From: Arcobacter aquimarinus
GTDB lineage: Bacteria; Campylobacterota; Campylobacteria; Campylobacterales; Arcobacteraceae
NCBI RefSeq assembly: GCF_013177635.1
Contig: NZ_CP030944.1
Span: 930,001 to 994,000, forward strand
Direction: 5' to 3'
DNA: 64,000 nt
Within the stretch, counting starts at the first letter, position 1; each line of letters begins with the position of its first letter. Positions 45,999-55,420 of the stretch are shown here, piece after piece. The notes beneath the pieces are model-generated. The model saw only the letters and a list, made by a program, of their open reading frames with translations, was not told the origin of the DNA and did not search any database. The translations under genes were made by a program, and so were the position numbers.

Positions 45999-47167
45999 TA
46001 TTTATTTTCTACAAACTCTTTTATTCTTTTGATTCCCTCTTGAATTGTTGCTAAATCAGTAGCAAAAGAGAATCTTACATAACCTTCAGTTCCAAAAGCA
46101 AGTCCTGGAACTAAAGCAACACCTTTTTGCTCTAATAACTCAGCGCAGAATTTCATAGAGTCATTTGTAACTTCTTGAATGTTGATAAATAGATAAAATG
46201 CACCATCAGGATCTATACTTGATAAACCTTTAATATCATTAAATGCTGCAACAGCGTAATTTTTTCTTTTTTCAAATTCAACTCTCATCATCTCAATAGT
46301 TTCATCAGCATCACCTTCAAGTGCAGGAATTGCTGCATATTGAGTCATTGTGTTGATATTTGAAGTAACTTGACCTTGAAGTTTAGTTAAAGCTTTTGCA
46401 AGTGCTGCATCACAAGTTGCAATATATCCAAATCTCCATCCAGTCATAGCAACAGCTTTACTTAATCCATTGATAGTTACAGTTCTTTTATACATATCTT
46501 CAGATACTTGTGCAGCAGCTGTAAATTTTTTACCGTTGTACATAATTTTTTCATACATTTCATCTGAGAATACGATAATATCTGTACCTTTTAAAACTTC
46601 ACCTAAAGCTAAAAGTTCTTCTCTTGAATAAACTGAACCTGTTGGATTAGAAGGAGTATTTAATAATAAAATTTTTGTTTTTGGTGTAATTGCTGCTTTT
46701 AACTGCTCTGGCGTAATTTTGAATTCAGTTGAATCATTTGTTTCAATAAATACAGGAACTCCACCTGAATATTTAACTTGTTCTGGATATGTTACCCAGT
46801 AAGGTGCTGGGATAATTACTTCATCTCCATCTTCAACAAGAACTTGGAATAAGTTAAATAATGAGTGTTTTGCACCATTGCTAATTACGATACCATCAAG
46901 TTTATATTCTAAACCGTGGTCTTTTTTTAATTTGTTAATAATTGCTTGCTTGGTAGCGATAATACCTTCTACTGCTGTATATTTTGTTTGACCTTCATTA
47001 ATAGCCTTTATAGCCGCTTCTTTAACGATTACAGGAGTGTCAAAGTCAGGCTCACCTGCACTAAAACTTAGTATATCTTTACCTTGAGCTTTAAGCTCTC
47101 TTGCTAGGGCAGTGATTGCCATAGTAACCGATGGAGACAAATTCTCCATTCTGTTTGCAATTTTCAT
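45998..47167 (-). CDS. aspC: Aspartate aminotransferase (class I, PLP-dependent)
   Basis: Transfers amino groups between aspartate and 2-oxoglutarate using pyridoxal phosphate. The pattern is that of the subgroup Igamma enzymes: FSAGEPDFDTP, SNGAKHSLFN, PYWVTYPEQ, LNTPSNPTGSVYS, the PLP-Lys in SKAVAMTGWRFGY, and VRFSFA at the end. The frame is open nine codons further upstream, but the ATG at 47167 has a well-spaced GAGGG and yields the normal N-terminus MKIANRMENL. Transcribed divergently from the YgjP-like gene. Confidence 0.9.
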   Translation of the reverse strand: MKIANRMENLSPSVTMAITALARELKAQGKDILSFSAGEPDFDTPVIVKEAAIKAINEGQTKYTAVEGIIATKQAIINKLKKDHGLEYKLDGIVISNGAKHSLFNLFQVLVEDGDEVIIPAPYWVTYPEQVKYSGGVPVFIETNDSTEFKITPEQLKAAITPKTKILLLNTPSNPTGSVYSREELLALGEVLKGTDIIVFSDEMYEKIMYNGKKFTAAAQVSEDMYKRTVTINGLSKAVAMTGWRFGYIATCDAALAKALTKLQGQVTSNINTMTQYAAIPALEGDADETIEMMRVEFEKRKNYAVAAFNDIKGLSSIDPDGAFYLFINIQEVTNDSMKFCAELLEQKGVALVPGLAFGTEGYVRFSFATDLATIQEGIKRIKEFVENK

Positions 47168-47249
47168 TAGCATTTCCCTCAATAAAATTATCATTATATT
47201 TTTGATATAATAGTGCAGGATTTTACCTAAAAAATACTTAAGGAAAAGT

Positions 47250-47843
47250 TTGAGTTTTCAAATAGAAATCGAAGAAAAAATCATAACAGTAGAATTAAAA
47301 AATAGAAAGAATATAAAACATTGTTATTTGCGTATTTTAAAAGAGAATTTGATAGAAATAAAAGCAAATAGATATTTTACTCTTTATGATGCAAAAAAAT
47401 TGATTGAAAAAAAGTCTGAATGGATAAAATCTTCGATAAAAAAATTATCAAAAAATAGCCTGAATGAAGATGAATTTTTATATTTGGGTGAAATTAAAAA
47501 ATTAGAAGATTTTAATATAAAAAATTTAGATATTTTTTATAAAAAAGAGATTCAAAAAATATTACCTTCAAAAGTAGAAGAATTATCAAAAAAAATGCAA
47601 CTTTTCCCAACTTCTATAAGTTTTAGAAAAAACAAAAGAACTTGGGGTTCTTGTAACTATAAAAATGGTTTAAATTTTAATATTTTACTTATGAAATTTC
47701 CTATTGAAGTAATGGAATATGTGATAATTCATGAGTTAGCTCATATAAAACATAAAAATCACTCAAAAGATTTTTGGAATTTAGTTGAAGTTTATTGCCC
47801 AAATTATAAAGAAGTAGAGAAAAGATTTAAGAATTCTTTATAA
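47250..47843 (+). CDS. YgjP-like metallopeptidase (M48/DUF45 family)
   Basis: A 197-residue soluble zinc metalloprotein. The zinc motif HELAH is at 161-165 with a downstream HKNHSKDFW; the preceding RTWGSC block is typical of the YgjP/SprT-like family. Substrate and role are not known. It uses TTG after AAGGAAA. Its 3' end overlaps the convergent DUF721-like gene by 17 bp. Confidence 0.85.
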   Translation: MSFQIEIEEKIITVELKNRKNIKHCYLRILKENLIEIKANRYFTLYDAKKLIEKKSEWIKSSIKKLSKNSLNEDEFLYLGEIKKLEDFNIKNLDIFYKKEIQKILPSKVEELSKKMQLFPTSISFRKNKRTWGSCNYKNGLNFNILLMKFPIEVMEYVIIHELAHIKHKNHSKDFWNLVEVYCPNYKEVEKRFKNSL

Positions 47844-48243
47844 TTTCTCTTATTTTTTCAAATTTTTTAAAAATTTTTTCATCTTTCGCTTTATTTTCAA
47901 ATATTCCATAAGAACGTTCAATATATAAAGGTTTTTCCTCTTTTTTTTCCTCTTTTTTCTCTATTACGTTAGTTACAAAAAAAGCTATATCTTCAACATT
48001 TGCTATCTTGAAATTTTTTAATAATGATTTTATATCTGCTTTGTTATACTCAAACTCCATTTTATAAACAGGATGGGTTAATACAAAATAGAGGGTTTGG
48101 TTTTTTACATACCCAAATTTTACGCCTTTTTTTAATTTCAAAGGAAGAGCATCAATAAACTTTATTATCAAAAATGAAGTGTTGATCTTTCTAAATTCAG
48201 GATTATTTTTAAGATGACTAAGTATTTCATTAATTTTTTTCAT
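47827..48243 (-). CDS. DUF721 (DciA-like) family protein
   Basis: A 138-residue basic protein. The segment LPLKLKKGVKFGYVKNQTLYFVLTHPVYKMEFEY with the following helix resembles the DUF721 core, a family that includes the helicase loader DciA; the C-terminal third is a Lys/Glu-rich tail. The match is by overall pattern and not by a sharp motif, so a replication role is only a possibility. Its 5' end overlaps the start of the small lipoprotein gene on the other strand by 30 bp. Confidence 0.6.
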   Translation of the reverse strand: MKKINEILSHLKNNPEFRKINTSFLIIKFIDALPLKLKKGVKFGYVKNQTLYFVLTHPVYKMEFEYNKADIKSLLKNFKIANVEDIAFFVTNVIEKKEEKKEEKPLYIERSYGIFENKAKDEKIFKKFEKIREIIKNS

Positions 48244-48360
48244 GGGCTAATTATAGCAGGTTTTATATTATCATTTAGTGGTTGTGGATACAAAGCAGAT
48301 CCAGTTTATGTTCCATCAAAATCTTCAGTTGAAGAAAGTAATCAAAAAGTTCAAGAATGA
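48214..48360 (+). CDS. Small LptM-like lipoprotein
   Basis: A 48-codon gene. MTKYFINFFHGLIIAG is a hydrophobic signal, FSGC is the lipobox (Cys at residue 24), and the mature start CGYKADPVYVP matches the short lipoproteins of the LptM (YifL) type, whose mature start is CGxKGPLYxP. In enterobacteria LptM helps disulfide maturation of the LptD/LptE export pore; the same role here is an inference. Its TGA overlaps the nadB ATG (ATGA), which implies coupled translation and supports that it is real. The first codons overlap the divergent DUF721-like gene. Confidence 0.7.
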   Translation: MTKYFINFFHGLIIAGFILSFSGCGYKADPVYVPSKSSVEESNQKVQE

Positions 48361-49811
48361 AAGTTTATGATTATGTAATAATTGGAACAGGAATTGCAGG
48401 ACTTAATGCAGCAAGATTGATTCCAAAAGATAAAAGAGTTTTAATTCTTTGTAAAATGTCAACTTGGAATTGTAACACTTTTTGGGCACAAGGTGGAATA
48501 GCAAGTGCTGTTGATGAAAATGATATTCCTTTACACATAAAAGATACTTTAGAAGCAGGTGTTAATTACAATGATATTGAAGCAGTTGAACTTCTAAGTA
48601 AAAAATCAATTTCTACTATAAAAAATCTTATTGATTCTGGAATGAAATTTGATTTAAATGAAGAGGGAAAATTAGCTTATACAAAAGAAGCAGCACATAG
48701 TAGAAATAGGATTTTACACGCAGATGGTGATGCAACTGGAAGAATGATGCATATCTTTTTACTCGAAAATTGTATTCACGAGATTGTAACTCAAGCTGTG
48801 GTTTGTGATTTACTGATAAAAGATGATATTTGCTATGGTGTTCAGTATTTTACAAGTGAAACAGAGCAAAAAGTAGCTTATGCTCATAATACAATTATTG
48901 CAAGTGGTGGTGTTGGTTCTATTTATAGATATCATACTAATTCAACAGCAAATGCAGGAGAAGTTCAAGGAATAATTGCAGAAAAAAAACTTCCTTTAAA
49001 AGATATGGAAATGATGCAATTTCATCCAACAGTTGTACGAGGAACATCATTTGCTAGAAAACCATTATTGAGTGAAGCTTTAAGGGGTGAGGGTGCTTAT
49101 ATAGTGGATGAAAATGGTTATAGATTTTTATTTGATTATCACAAAGATGGTGAATTAGCTCCAAGAGATGTTGTTAGTAGGTCTATTTTTGATTACAATA
49201 AAAAAACTTCTTTAGGTGTTTATTTATCTTTTAGTACATTTGAAAAAAATGCTTTTAGGAAGAGATTTCCAAATATTTATGCAAATTTAAAAGAGTTAGG
49301 TTATGACCTTCCTTTTGAAAGAGTTCCTATTAGTCCTGCTTTTCACTACTCTATGGGTGGAGTAGAAACAACTTTAGATGCAAAAGTAAAAGGAATGAAA
49401 AATCTTTATGCAATAGGTGAAGTAGCTTGTACAGGTGTTCATGGTGCAAATAGATTAGCTTCTAACTCTTTACTTGAAGGTTTGGTTTTTTCTCAAATTG
49501 CTGTAGAAAAATCACTAGAAGAGAATTTTAAAATAGATTTTAAAGAGTATGATAAACCAATTATTGATTACATTAGAAATAAAGAGATAGATAAAGATTT
49601 AAAAGATAGTTTAAGAGAAATTATGTGGACTTATGCATCAATTGTAAGAGAGTTAAAAACTTTAGAAGAATCATTAAAAACAATAGAAGAGTATTTAAAA
49701 AAAGATGTTGGAAGACTACTTTATTTAAGACTTTTAACTGCAAAATCAATTTTAACAGCAGCATTAAATAGAAAAAAATCTTTAGGTGCTCACTATATAA
49801 AAGAAGATTAA
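48357..49811 (+). CDS. nadB: L-aspartate oxidase
   Basis: FAD enzyme that oxidises L-aspartate to iminoaspartate, the first step of de novo NAD synthesis. The FAD-binding motif is IIGTGIAGLNAA; other family blocks are TFWAQGGIASA, DMEMMQFHPTVV, HYSMGGVETT and GVHGANRLASNSLLEGLVF. Length 484 is slightly short of the usual ~530 because the C-terminal helical domain is reduced. Overlaps the lipoprotein gene upstream; a terminator follows. Confidence 0.92.
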   Translation: MKVYDYVIIGTGIAGLNAARLIPKDKRVLILCKMSTWNCNTFWAQGGIASAVDENDIPLHIKDTLEAGVNYNDIEAVELLSKKSISTIKNLIDSGMKFDLNEEGKLAYTKEAAHSRNRILHADGDATGRMMHIFLLENCIHEIVTQAVVCDLLIKDDICYGVQYFTSETEQKVAYAHNTIIASGGVGSIYRYHTNSTANAGEVQGIIAEKKLPLKDMEMMQFHPTVVRGTSFARKPLLSEALRGEGAYIVDENGYRFLFDYHKDGELAPRDVVSRSIFDYNKKTSLGVYLSFSTFEKNAFRKRFPNIYANLKELGYDLPFERVPISPAFHYSMGGVETTLDAKVKGMKNLYAIGEVACTGVHGANRLASNSLLEGLVFSQIAVEKSLEENFKIDFKEYDKPIIDYIRNKEIDKDLKDSLREIMWTYASIVRELKTLEESLKTIEEYLKKDVGRLLYLRLLTAKSILTAALNRKKSLGAHYIKED

Positions 49812-49816
49812 AAATA

Positions 49817-49855
49817 GGATTAAAGGGATTTTATTTTCTCTTTAACCCATTTTTT
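49817..49855 (+). terminator. Intrinsic terminator after nadB
   Basis: Twelve-base arms GGATTAAAGGGA (49817-49828) and TCTCTTTAACCC (49837-49848) pair with one mismatch and one G-U, followed by a run of six T. Confidence 0.7.
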
Positions 49856-49933
49856 ACAACAATTTAGATAAAATTTTAGATTAAAATTTGTAATATTTAA
49901 GCGCTACAGTGCAAAATATGAAGGAAACAATAT

Positions 49934-51469
49934 ATGAAACATGTACCAATCGTAGTACTAGATTTTGGTAGTCAATATACTCAAATCATTGCTAGAAAAT
50001 TAAGAGAAGCAGGAGTTTATTCTGAAATAGTTCCGTATAGTGAATCTATTGAAGATATTATGGCAAGAACGCCAAAGGGTATTATTTTATCAGGTGGACC
50101 TGCGTCTGTTTATTCTGATGATGCGTATCACCCTGATACTACAATTTTTGAATTAGGTTTACCAATTTTAGGTATTTGTTACGGAATGCAGTTAATTTCT
50201 CAACATTTTGGTGGAAGTGTAATTCCTGCAAATCATCATGAATATGGAAAAGCTAAACTTAAATTTGAAGTTGAAAATCCAATCTTTAAAGATACACAAG
50301 ATGGTCAAATCGTTTGGATGAGTCATGGTGATAGAGTTGAAAATATTCCTTCTGGATTTGAGAAAATTGCTACAAGTGAAAACTCTCCATTTGCAGCTAT
50401 TGCAAATACTGATAGAAATATCTATGCATTCCAATTTCACCCAGAAGTTTATCACTCAGTTGAGGGAAGCAAATTATTAAAAAACTTTGCAAAACATATT
50501 TGTGGTTGTGATTCTACTTGGAATATGGGTTCATTTGCTAAAGAGCAAATCAAAAGAATTCAAGAGCAAGTTGGAAATAAAAAAGTTCTTTGTGGAGTTT
50601 CAGGAGGAGTTGATTCTTCTGTTGTAGCAACACTTTTAGCTGAAGCAATTGGTGAAAATGTAATTCCAGTATTTGTTGATAATGGATTATTAAGAGCAAA
50701 TGAGAGAGAACAAGTTGAATCAATGTTCAAAGCAAGAGGTGTAAAATTAATCACTGTTGATGCAAGTGAAGAGTTTTTAACTAAATTAGCAGGTGTTACA
50801 GACCCTGAAACAAAAAGAAAAATCATTGGTGAAACATTTATCGAAGTATTTGATAAAGAAGCAAAAAAACACCAAGGTATTGAGTTTTTAGCACAAGGTA
50901 CACTTTATACAGACGTTATTGAATCAGTTTCTGTAAAAGGTCCTAGTAAAACTATAAAATCTCACCACAATGTTGGTGGATTACCTGATTGGATGAAATT
51001 TGAATTAGTTGAGCCTTTAAGAGAAATCTTTAAAGATGAAGTTAGAGCTTTAGGATTAGAACTTGGACTTCCTTCATCAATGATAGGAAGACATCCATTC
51101 CCTGGACCTGGACTTGCTATTAGAATCATGGGAGATGTAAATAAACCTGATTTAGAGTTATTAAGAAAAGCTGATACTATCATGTTAGATGTGTTACATG
51201 CAACTGGATATTATGACAAAACTTGGCAAGCATTTACAGTATTATTAAATGTAAAATCTGTTGGAGTTATGGGTGATAACAGAACTTATGACAATACTGT
51301 TTGTGTTAGAATCGTAGAAGCAACAGATGGTATGACTGCAACATTTGCACATATTCCACATGATATTTTAGAAACTATCTCTAGAAGAATCATCAACGAA
51401 GTTGATGGAATCAATAGAGTAGTTTATGATATAAGCTCAAAACCACCAGCAACTATTGAGTGGGAATAA
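49934..51469 (+). CDS. guaA: GMP synthase (glutamine-hydrolysing)
   Basis: Converts XMP to GMP with glutamine and ATP. The N-terminal class I amidotransferase domain has the Cys in GICYGMQ and the His-Glu in QFHPEVYHS. The ATP pyrophosphatase domain has [10 protein letters not shown]. The dimerisation domain contains [13 protein letters not shown] and ends with the standard [11 protein letters not shown]. Full length of 511 residues. It has its own transcription unit between the nadB terminator and a palindromic element. Confidence 0.97.
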   Translation: MKHVPIVVLDFGSQYTQIIARKLREAGVYSEIVPYSESIEDIMARTPKGIILSGGPASVYSDDAYHPDTTIFELGLPILGICYGMQLISQHFGGSVIPANHHEYGKAKLKFEVENPIFKDTQDGQIVWMSHGDRVENIPSGFEKIATSENSPFAAIANTDRNIYAFQFHPEVYHSVEGSKLLKNFAKHICGCDSTWNMGSFAKEQIKRIQEQVGNKKVLCGVSGGVDSSVVATLLAEAIGENVIPVFVDNGLLRANEREQVESMFKARGVKLITVDASEEFLTKLAGVTDPETKRKIIGETFIEVFDKEAKKHQGIEFLAQGTLYTDVIESVSVKGPSKTIKSHHNVGGLPDWMKFELVEPLREIFKDEVRALGLELGLPSSMIGRHPFPGPGLAIRIMGDVNKPDLELLRKADTIMLDVLHATGYYDKTWQAFTVLLNVKSVGVMGDNRTYDNTVCVRIVEATDGMTATFAHIPHDILETISRRIINEVDGINRVVYDISSKPPATIEWE

Positions 51470-51496
51470 TTTCTAACAATTTTCACGCATCTTTCA

Positions 51497-51544
51497 CCAA
51501 AGTTTGGCTCGATGTACTTGTAGTACACCTTCGCCAAACTTTGG
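51497..51544. repeat. Long interrupted palindrome after guaA
   Basis: Outer arms CCAAAGTTTGGC (51497-51508) and GCCAAACTTTGG (51533-51544) are perfectly complementary. Inside them TGTACT (51513-51518) and AGTACA (51522-51527) pair around TGT. Each outer arm is also nearly self-complementary, so a cruciform with side hairpins is possible. No T-tract follows. It may be a repetitive extragenic palindrome or a bidirectional terminator; whether other copies exist cannot be seen here. Confidence 0.6.
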
Positions 51545-51641
51545 CAAAATCTACATAAAACTTTTTAGAAATTTCAAGTAAGAATTTTTTCCTTAAAAGA
51601 ATCAAAAATCTACGGTTTTATTATATTATGGAGAAACTTTA

Positions 51642-51956
51642 ATGGCAAATAATTGGAATATCCCTTCTTCTTTAGAACAAGAAATTAGACAAAGAGATAA
51701 AGTTTGTGTTTATTGCGGTGTAGAATTTACTTCTGTAAAAGTTTCTAAAAAAACTACTGCTAGTTGGGAACATATAATCAATGATGCTAAAATTATAACA
51801 AGAGAAAATATAGCTTTATGTTGTTGTGCTTGTAATGCAAGTAAAGGGCAAAAAAAACTCTCTATTTGGCTTCAATCAAAATATTGTAAAGATAAAAATA
51901 TCACTCCTGAAAATGTAGCCCAAGTTATAAAAGATGCTATAAAAAATGGGCAATAA
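51642..51956 (+). CDS. HNH endonuclease family protein
   Basis: A 104-residue protein with an HNH nuclease core: CVYCGVEF (zinc Cys pair), SWEHIIND (the catalytic His region), ENIALCCCACNASKGQK (Asn/His region with the second Cys pair), then a helix KLSIWLQSKYC. Such stand-alone HNH proteins occur with phages, restriction and mobile elements, but no such neighbour is seen. ATG after GGAGAAA. Its DNA target is unknown. Confidence 0.8.
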   Translation: MANNWNIPSSLEQEIRQRDKVCVYCGVEFTSVKVSKKTTASWEHIINDAKIITRENIALCCCACNASKGQKKLSIWLQSKYCKDKNITPENVAQVIKDAIKNGQ

Positions 51957-52027
51957 AGAAGCATAAAAATTTTGTATATCAGCTAAAACTTTGATATATT
52001 CAAATTTTTTAAATTAAAATAGTTTTA

Positions 52028-52363
52028 CTAAAAAATTATACTCTTAGTAATCCCCAAAACCTGATTTAGTGTATTTTCATCTACTTTTTCAACAAACTTT
52101 ACTTTTCTAGCATTAAAATCTATTGATTTGATTTGTTCTGTCATTATAAAACCTTTGAGATTTTTGGCTTCTAGTTTTACATGAAAAGGGAAGTTTCTAT
52201 CTGTATTAGTAATGGGGCAAGCTATGGCTAAACCTAGTGCTTTATTGAAAACTTCATTACTTATAATAAGTGCTGGTCTTCGTCCTTTCTGTTCATGTCC
52301 TGATGATGGGTCAAAAGATAGTATTACTAAATCACCTTTTTTGGGAATATAGTTTTTTACCAT
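52028..52363 (-). CDS. mazF: MazF/PemK-family toxin (endoribonuclease)
   Basis: The toxin of a type II toxin-antitoxin pair; MazF enzymes cut mRNA at short sequence motifs. The 111 residues show the family pattern: GDLVILSFDPSSGHEQKGRRPALIIS, then ACPITNTDRNFPFHV and a closing FVEKVDENTLNQVLG. The start overlaps the antitoxin gene by seven bases, as is usual for mazEF. Confidence 0.88.
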   Translation of the reverse strand: MVKNYIPKKGDLVILSFDPSSGHEQKGRRPALIISNEVFNKALGLAIACPITNTDRNFPFHVKLEAKNLKGFIMTEQIKSIDFNARKVKFVEKVDENTLNQVLGITKSIIF

Positions 52364-52602
52364 TCTTCTTTACCTACGATTGTATCGAACTTTTCTCTTG
52401 CTTTATAGTCAGTTGGTATTTTTGAAACTAGTTCATTTAAATCATAGTTTAAAATCTCTTTTTTTATTGGTTCTATGATTACTTTTCCATCTAACATAGT
52501 AATATTAACATTATCTCCTATTTGAAGATGTAAACTATCCATAATATCTTTTGGCATTCTAAGACCTTGAGAATTTCCCCATTTTGAAATTTTAGCAGTC
52601 AT
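52357..52602 (-). CDS. mazE: MazE/AbrB-family antitoxin
   Basis: An 81-residue antitoxin. The N-terminal swapped-hairpin AbrB/MazE DNA-binding domain is clear (KISKWGNSQGLRMPKDIMDSL, VNITMLDGKVIIEP); the acidic C-terminus would neutralise MazF. AAAGGAG lies just before the ATG. A pair of direct repeats upstream is the likely autoregulatory operator. Confidence 0.88.
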   Translation of the reverse strand: MTAKISKWGNSQGLRMPKDIMDSLHLQIGDNVNITMLDGKVIIEPIKKEILNYDLNELVSKIPTDYKAREKFDTIVGKEEW

Positions 52603-52616
52603 TTTAACTCCTTTAT

Positions 52617-52634
52617 GTATATCCTAAGTATATC
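52617..52634 (-). promoter_or_regulatory. Predicted mazEF operator/promoter
   Basis: On the minus strand GATATAC-TTAG-GATATAC, an exact 7-bp direct repeat with 11-bp phase, about 15-32 bp upstream of the mazE ATG. A -10-like TATACT overlaps the first repeat, so binding here would block transcription, as expected for autoregulation by MazE or MazEF. Confidence 0.5.
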
Positions 52635-52731
52635 TTTTTTAATATAATATCTCTCTTTTATTTATTTTAAAATCACTTTTTTAACCACATATTTGTTAAG
52701 ATTATCTCTTTTAAATTTATAGGAATTAAAT

Positions 52732-53193
52732 ATGCAAGAAACTGAACTAAAAGCCTTTATAAAAGAAAACTCATCTTTGATTTACGAGTATATCAACGCT
52801 GAAATACTAAAAGATATCGGAGTGATGTCTTCTTCATTTTTTGAAAGGCTTATTTATGAATATTTTAGTAAAGAAGAAAAAAGAGTTTGTACAGATAATT
52901 TAACTGCTGATACTTTTGGATATTATCTTATAACAGAAATTCTAGGGGAATCTAGACAAGCCTTTCCATTTTTTAGAAAAGATACTTTATGTTTGGATAA
53001 TATTTTCAAAGAGGCAAAGGTTTATTTTAATCATGTTAAATTTACCATAGAAAGTGATACTTTTAATATCTATTTAGTTCAAACAAAAGCAGGTGTTTCA
53101 TCACTTGATGAAGAAATTATTAAATATTCAAAACAATTTCCTATTAAAACATCAGGTATAAAAGAGTTTATAGTTAATTATTCATTTAAATAA
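52732..53193 (+). CDS. Hypothetical protein
   Basis: A 153-residue soluble, mostly helical protein with many aromatic residues and no recognised motif. It has a plausible start (AGGAATTAAAT ATG) and codon use like the neighbours. It is divergent from mazEF. I cannot assign a family. Confidence 0.55.
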   Translation: MQETELKAFIKENSSLIYEYINAEILKDIGVMSSSFFERLIYEYFSKEEKRVCTDNLTADTFGYYLITEILGESRQAFPFFRKDTLCLDNIFKEAKVYFNHVKFTIESDTFNIYLVQTKAGVSSLDEEIIKYSKQFPIKTSGIKEFIVNYSFK

Positions 53194-53250
53194 ATATTAG
53201 ATAATTCTGATTATTTGAAATAGATAATCAAAAATAAAAAAGGATAAACT

Positions 53251-53346
53251 TTGATAGAGAAAATAAAAGAGAGTAAAATAGCACAAATTTTAATATTAAA
53301 AGTATTGACAATTATAGCTGTTGCAGGAAATATATATTTTTCATAA
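53251..53346 (+). CDS. Possible small membrane peptide
   Basis: A 31-codon frame starting with TTG, preceded by AAAAAAGGATAA at good spacing. The sequence starts MIEKIKESKIAQ and ends in a hydrophobic segment (ILILKVLTIIAVAGNIYF), so it could be a single-span membrane peptide. No family is recognised and the shortness makes it uncertain. Confidence 0.35.
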   Translation: MIEKIKESKIAQILILKVLTIIAVAGNIYFS

Positions 53347-53411
53347 AATTTTATTTTTATGAGATTAAAGTAGATTTTCTAATCTTGCTGAATAAAACAT
53401 ATAGAAAAAAA

Positions 53412-54479
53412 TCATTTTTCTATATATTCTGCGATAATATTACCCATATCAGAAGTATTTAAAACTTCTTTAGCATCAAACGCAGCTAAATCTTTTGTTC
53501 TATATCCATCTTTTAACACTGCTTTTATTGCTTCTTCTATCATATCTGCTGCTTTATCTTCATTTAAAGAGTATCTTAGCATCATTGCTGCGCTTACTAT
53601 TGTTGCCAATGGATTTGCTATCCCCATTCCTGCTATATCTGGTGCACTTCCATGTATTGGTTCATATATTGCTGTTTTATCTCCTGTTGATGCACTTGGA
53701 AGTAATCCAATTGAACCTACTACCATTGATGCTGTATCTGAAAGAATATCTCCAAAAATATTTCCTGTTACTATAACATCAAATTGTTTTGGATTTCTTA
53801 CAAGTTGCATTGCTGCGTTATCTACATACATATGTGTTAATTCAACATCTGGGTAATCTTTAGCTAATTCATTCATAGTATCTCTCCAAAGTTGAGAAAC
53901 TTCTAAAACATTTGCTTTATCAACTGAGCAAACTCTTTTATCTCTTTTTCTTGCAAGTTCAAATGCTGTTTTACCAATTCTTACAATTTCTGGTTTTGTA
54001 TAAACCATTGTATTAAATGCTTTAAATCCATCATTTTCTCTTGGTTTTCCAAAATAGATTCCACCAATTAATTCTCTTACAATCATAATATCAACACCTT
54101 TAATTACTTCAGGTTTTAAAGTAGAGGCATTTACTAATTCATCATAAATAATTGCAGGTCTTAAGTTTGCGTATACACCCATTTCTTCTCTAAATTTTAA
54201 TAATCCAGTTTCAGGTCTTAATTCTCTAGGAAGTGTATCCCATTTTTCTCCACCAATTGCACCAAATAAACAAGCATCAGAATTTAAAACACCTTCAACT
54301 GTTTCAGCAGGAAGTGGAACACCTGTAGTATCAATAGCAATACCACCCATTAAATACTCTTTATAAGATAAAGAGAAATCACATTTTTTTGCAACTGCGT
54401 TTAATACTTTTATTGCTTCATCTACGATTTCTGGACCTATCCCATCACCTTTGATTATTGATATTTTATAGTTTTTCAT
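53412..54479 (-). CDS. leuB: 3-isopropylmalate dehydrogenase
   Basis: NAD-dependent oxidative decarboxylase of leucine synthesis. The 355 residues show KGDGIGPEI at the start, [21 protein letters not shown], the substrate Tyr-Lys and Asp residues in [28 protein letters not shown] and [10 protein letters not shown], and the NAD-binding [17 protein letters not shown]. Other leu genes are not in the window. Transcribed leftwards, downstream of the SDR of the catabolic island. Confidence 0.93.
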   Translation of the reverse strand: MKNYKISIIKGDGIGPEIVDEAIKVLNAVAKKCDFSLSYKEYLMGGIAIDTTGVPLPAETVEGVLNSDACLFGAIGGEKWDTLPRELRPETGLLKFREEMGVYANLRPAIIYDELVNASTLKPEVIKGVDIMIVRELIGGIYFGKPRENDGFKAFNTMVYTKPEIVRIGKTAFELARKRDKRVCSVDKANVLEVSQLWRDTMNELAKDYPDVELTHMYVDNAAMQLVRNPKQFDVIVTGNIFGDILSDTASMVVGSIGLLPSASTGDKTAIYEPIHGSAPDIAGMGIANPLATIVSAAMMLRYSLNEDKAADMIEEAIKAVLKDGYRTKDLAAFDAKEVLNTSDMGNIIAEYIEK

Positions 54480-54556
54480 TAGTTAGTTTCCTTTATTTTT
54501 ATTTGATTAGGTATAAAATAGATATCATATATAAAATTAATAAGATAAATAAATAT

Positions 54557-55351
54557 CTAAAATGCAGATTGAACGACTCCACCATCTACCCTTAAAATTG
54601 CGCCGTTAGTTGCACTAGATAAGCTACTTGCTGTATAGACAATCATATTTGCATCTTCTTCAACTTCTGCAAATCTTTGAATTAAAGAAGTAGGACGGAT
54701 ATTTTTAAAAAACTCTTTTTCTATCTCTTTAAAACTTTGATTATTTTGTTTAGCAAAATCTTCCATAAATTGAACAACACCTTCAGATTTACTAGGACCT
54801 ACAATAATTGCATTTGAAGTTACGTTTGTTCCACGTGTTAGTTCAGCAATTCCTCTTGAAACAGAGATTTGAGCAGTTTTTGTCATACCATAATGAATCA
54901 TCTCTTTTGGTATTTGGATAGCAGATTCACTAGAAATAAAGATTATTCTTCCCCAGTTTTGTTCAATCATTCTTGATAAATAGTGTTGAGCAAGTCTTAC
55001 TCCACTCATTACATTTACATTAAACATATGAAGCCACTCTTCTTCTGTGATATCTTTAAACTCTTTATGTTCAAAAATTCCTAAATTATTTATTAAAATA
55101 TCAATATGTCTAACTTGAGAAATTAATTTATTACAACCTTCGTTATCTTTTAAATCAGCTGTTATACCTATTATTTTTACATTGTTAAATTGCGCTTTTA
55201 ATTTCATAACAGCACTATTAACTTTATTTTCATTTCTTCCATTGATTATTACATTAACACCTTCTTCACAAAGTTTTTTGGCTGTTGCAAAACCAATACC
55301 TTGTGTAGAACCTGTTATTAATGCTATTTTATTTGCAATTTTTAAATCCAT
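54557..55351 (-). CDS. SDR family oxidoreductase of the aromatic catabolism island
   Basis: A 264-residue short-chain dehydrogenase. TGSTQGIG (cofactor loop), NNLG and the catalytic Ser-Tyr-Lys (SSESA, YGMTK) are all present; the C-terminal GAILRVDGG is typical of FabG-like enzymes. The Asn-Gly-Arg after the second strand suggests NADP preference. The substrate is not known. Its promoter carries the same direct-repeat box as dmpK and the ferredoxin gene, so a role in aromatic compound use is likely by regulation, not by sequence. A good AGAAGGA site precedes the ATG. Confidence 0.85.
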   Translation of the reverse strand: MDLKIANKIALITGSTQGIGFATAKKLCEEGVNVIINGRNENKVNSAVMKLKAQFNNVKIIGITADLKDNEGCNKLISQVRHIDILINNLGIFEHKEFKDITEEEWLHMFNVNVMSGVRLAQHYLSRMIEQNWGRIIFISSESAIQIPKEMIHYGMTKTAQISVSRGIAELTRGTNVTSNAIIVGPSKSEGVVQFMEDFAKQNNQSFKEIEKEFFKNIRPTSLIQRFAEVEEDANMIVYTASSLSSATNGAILRVDGGVVQSAF

Positions 55352-55373
55352 AAAAATCCTTCTAATTTTCTTT

Positions 55374-55408
55374 ATTTTAGAAGAAATTAATCGTAAATTA
55401 ATCGCGAT
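55374..55408 (-). promoter_or_regulatory. Direct-repeat box and -10 element of the SDR gene
   Basis: Minus strand: ATCGCGA (55408-55402), spacer TTAA, TTTACGA (55397-55391), then 11 bp and TAAAAT (55379-55374) as -10. The same repeat length, phase and distance to the -10 occur before dmpK and the ferredoxin gene. Confidence 0.6.
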
Positions 55409-55420
55409 AATAGTTATAAA

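Noticed and set aside
51470-51641. tRNA or small RNA gene in the palindromic region after guaA
   Set aside because: The stems are symmetric hairpins without a cloverleaf, T-loop or CCA end.
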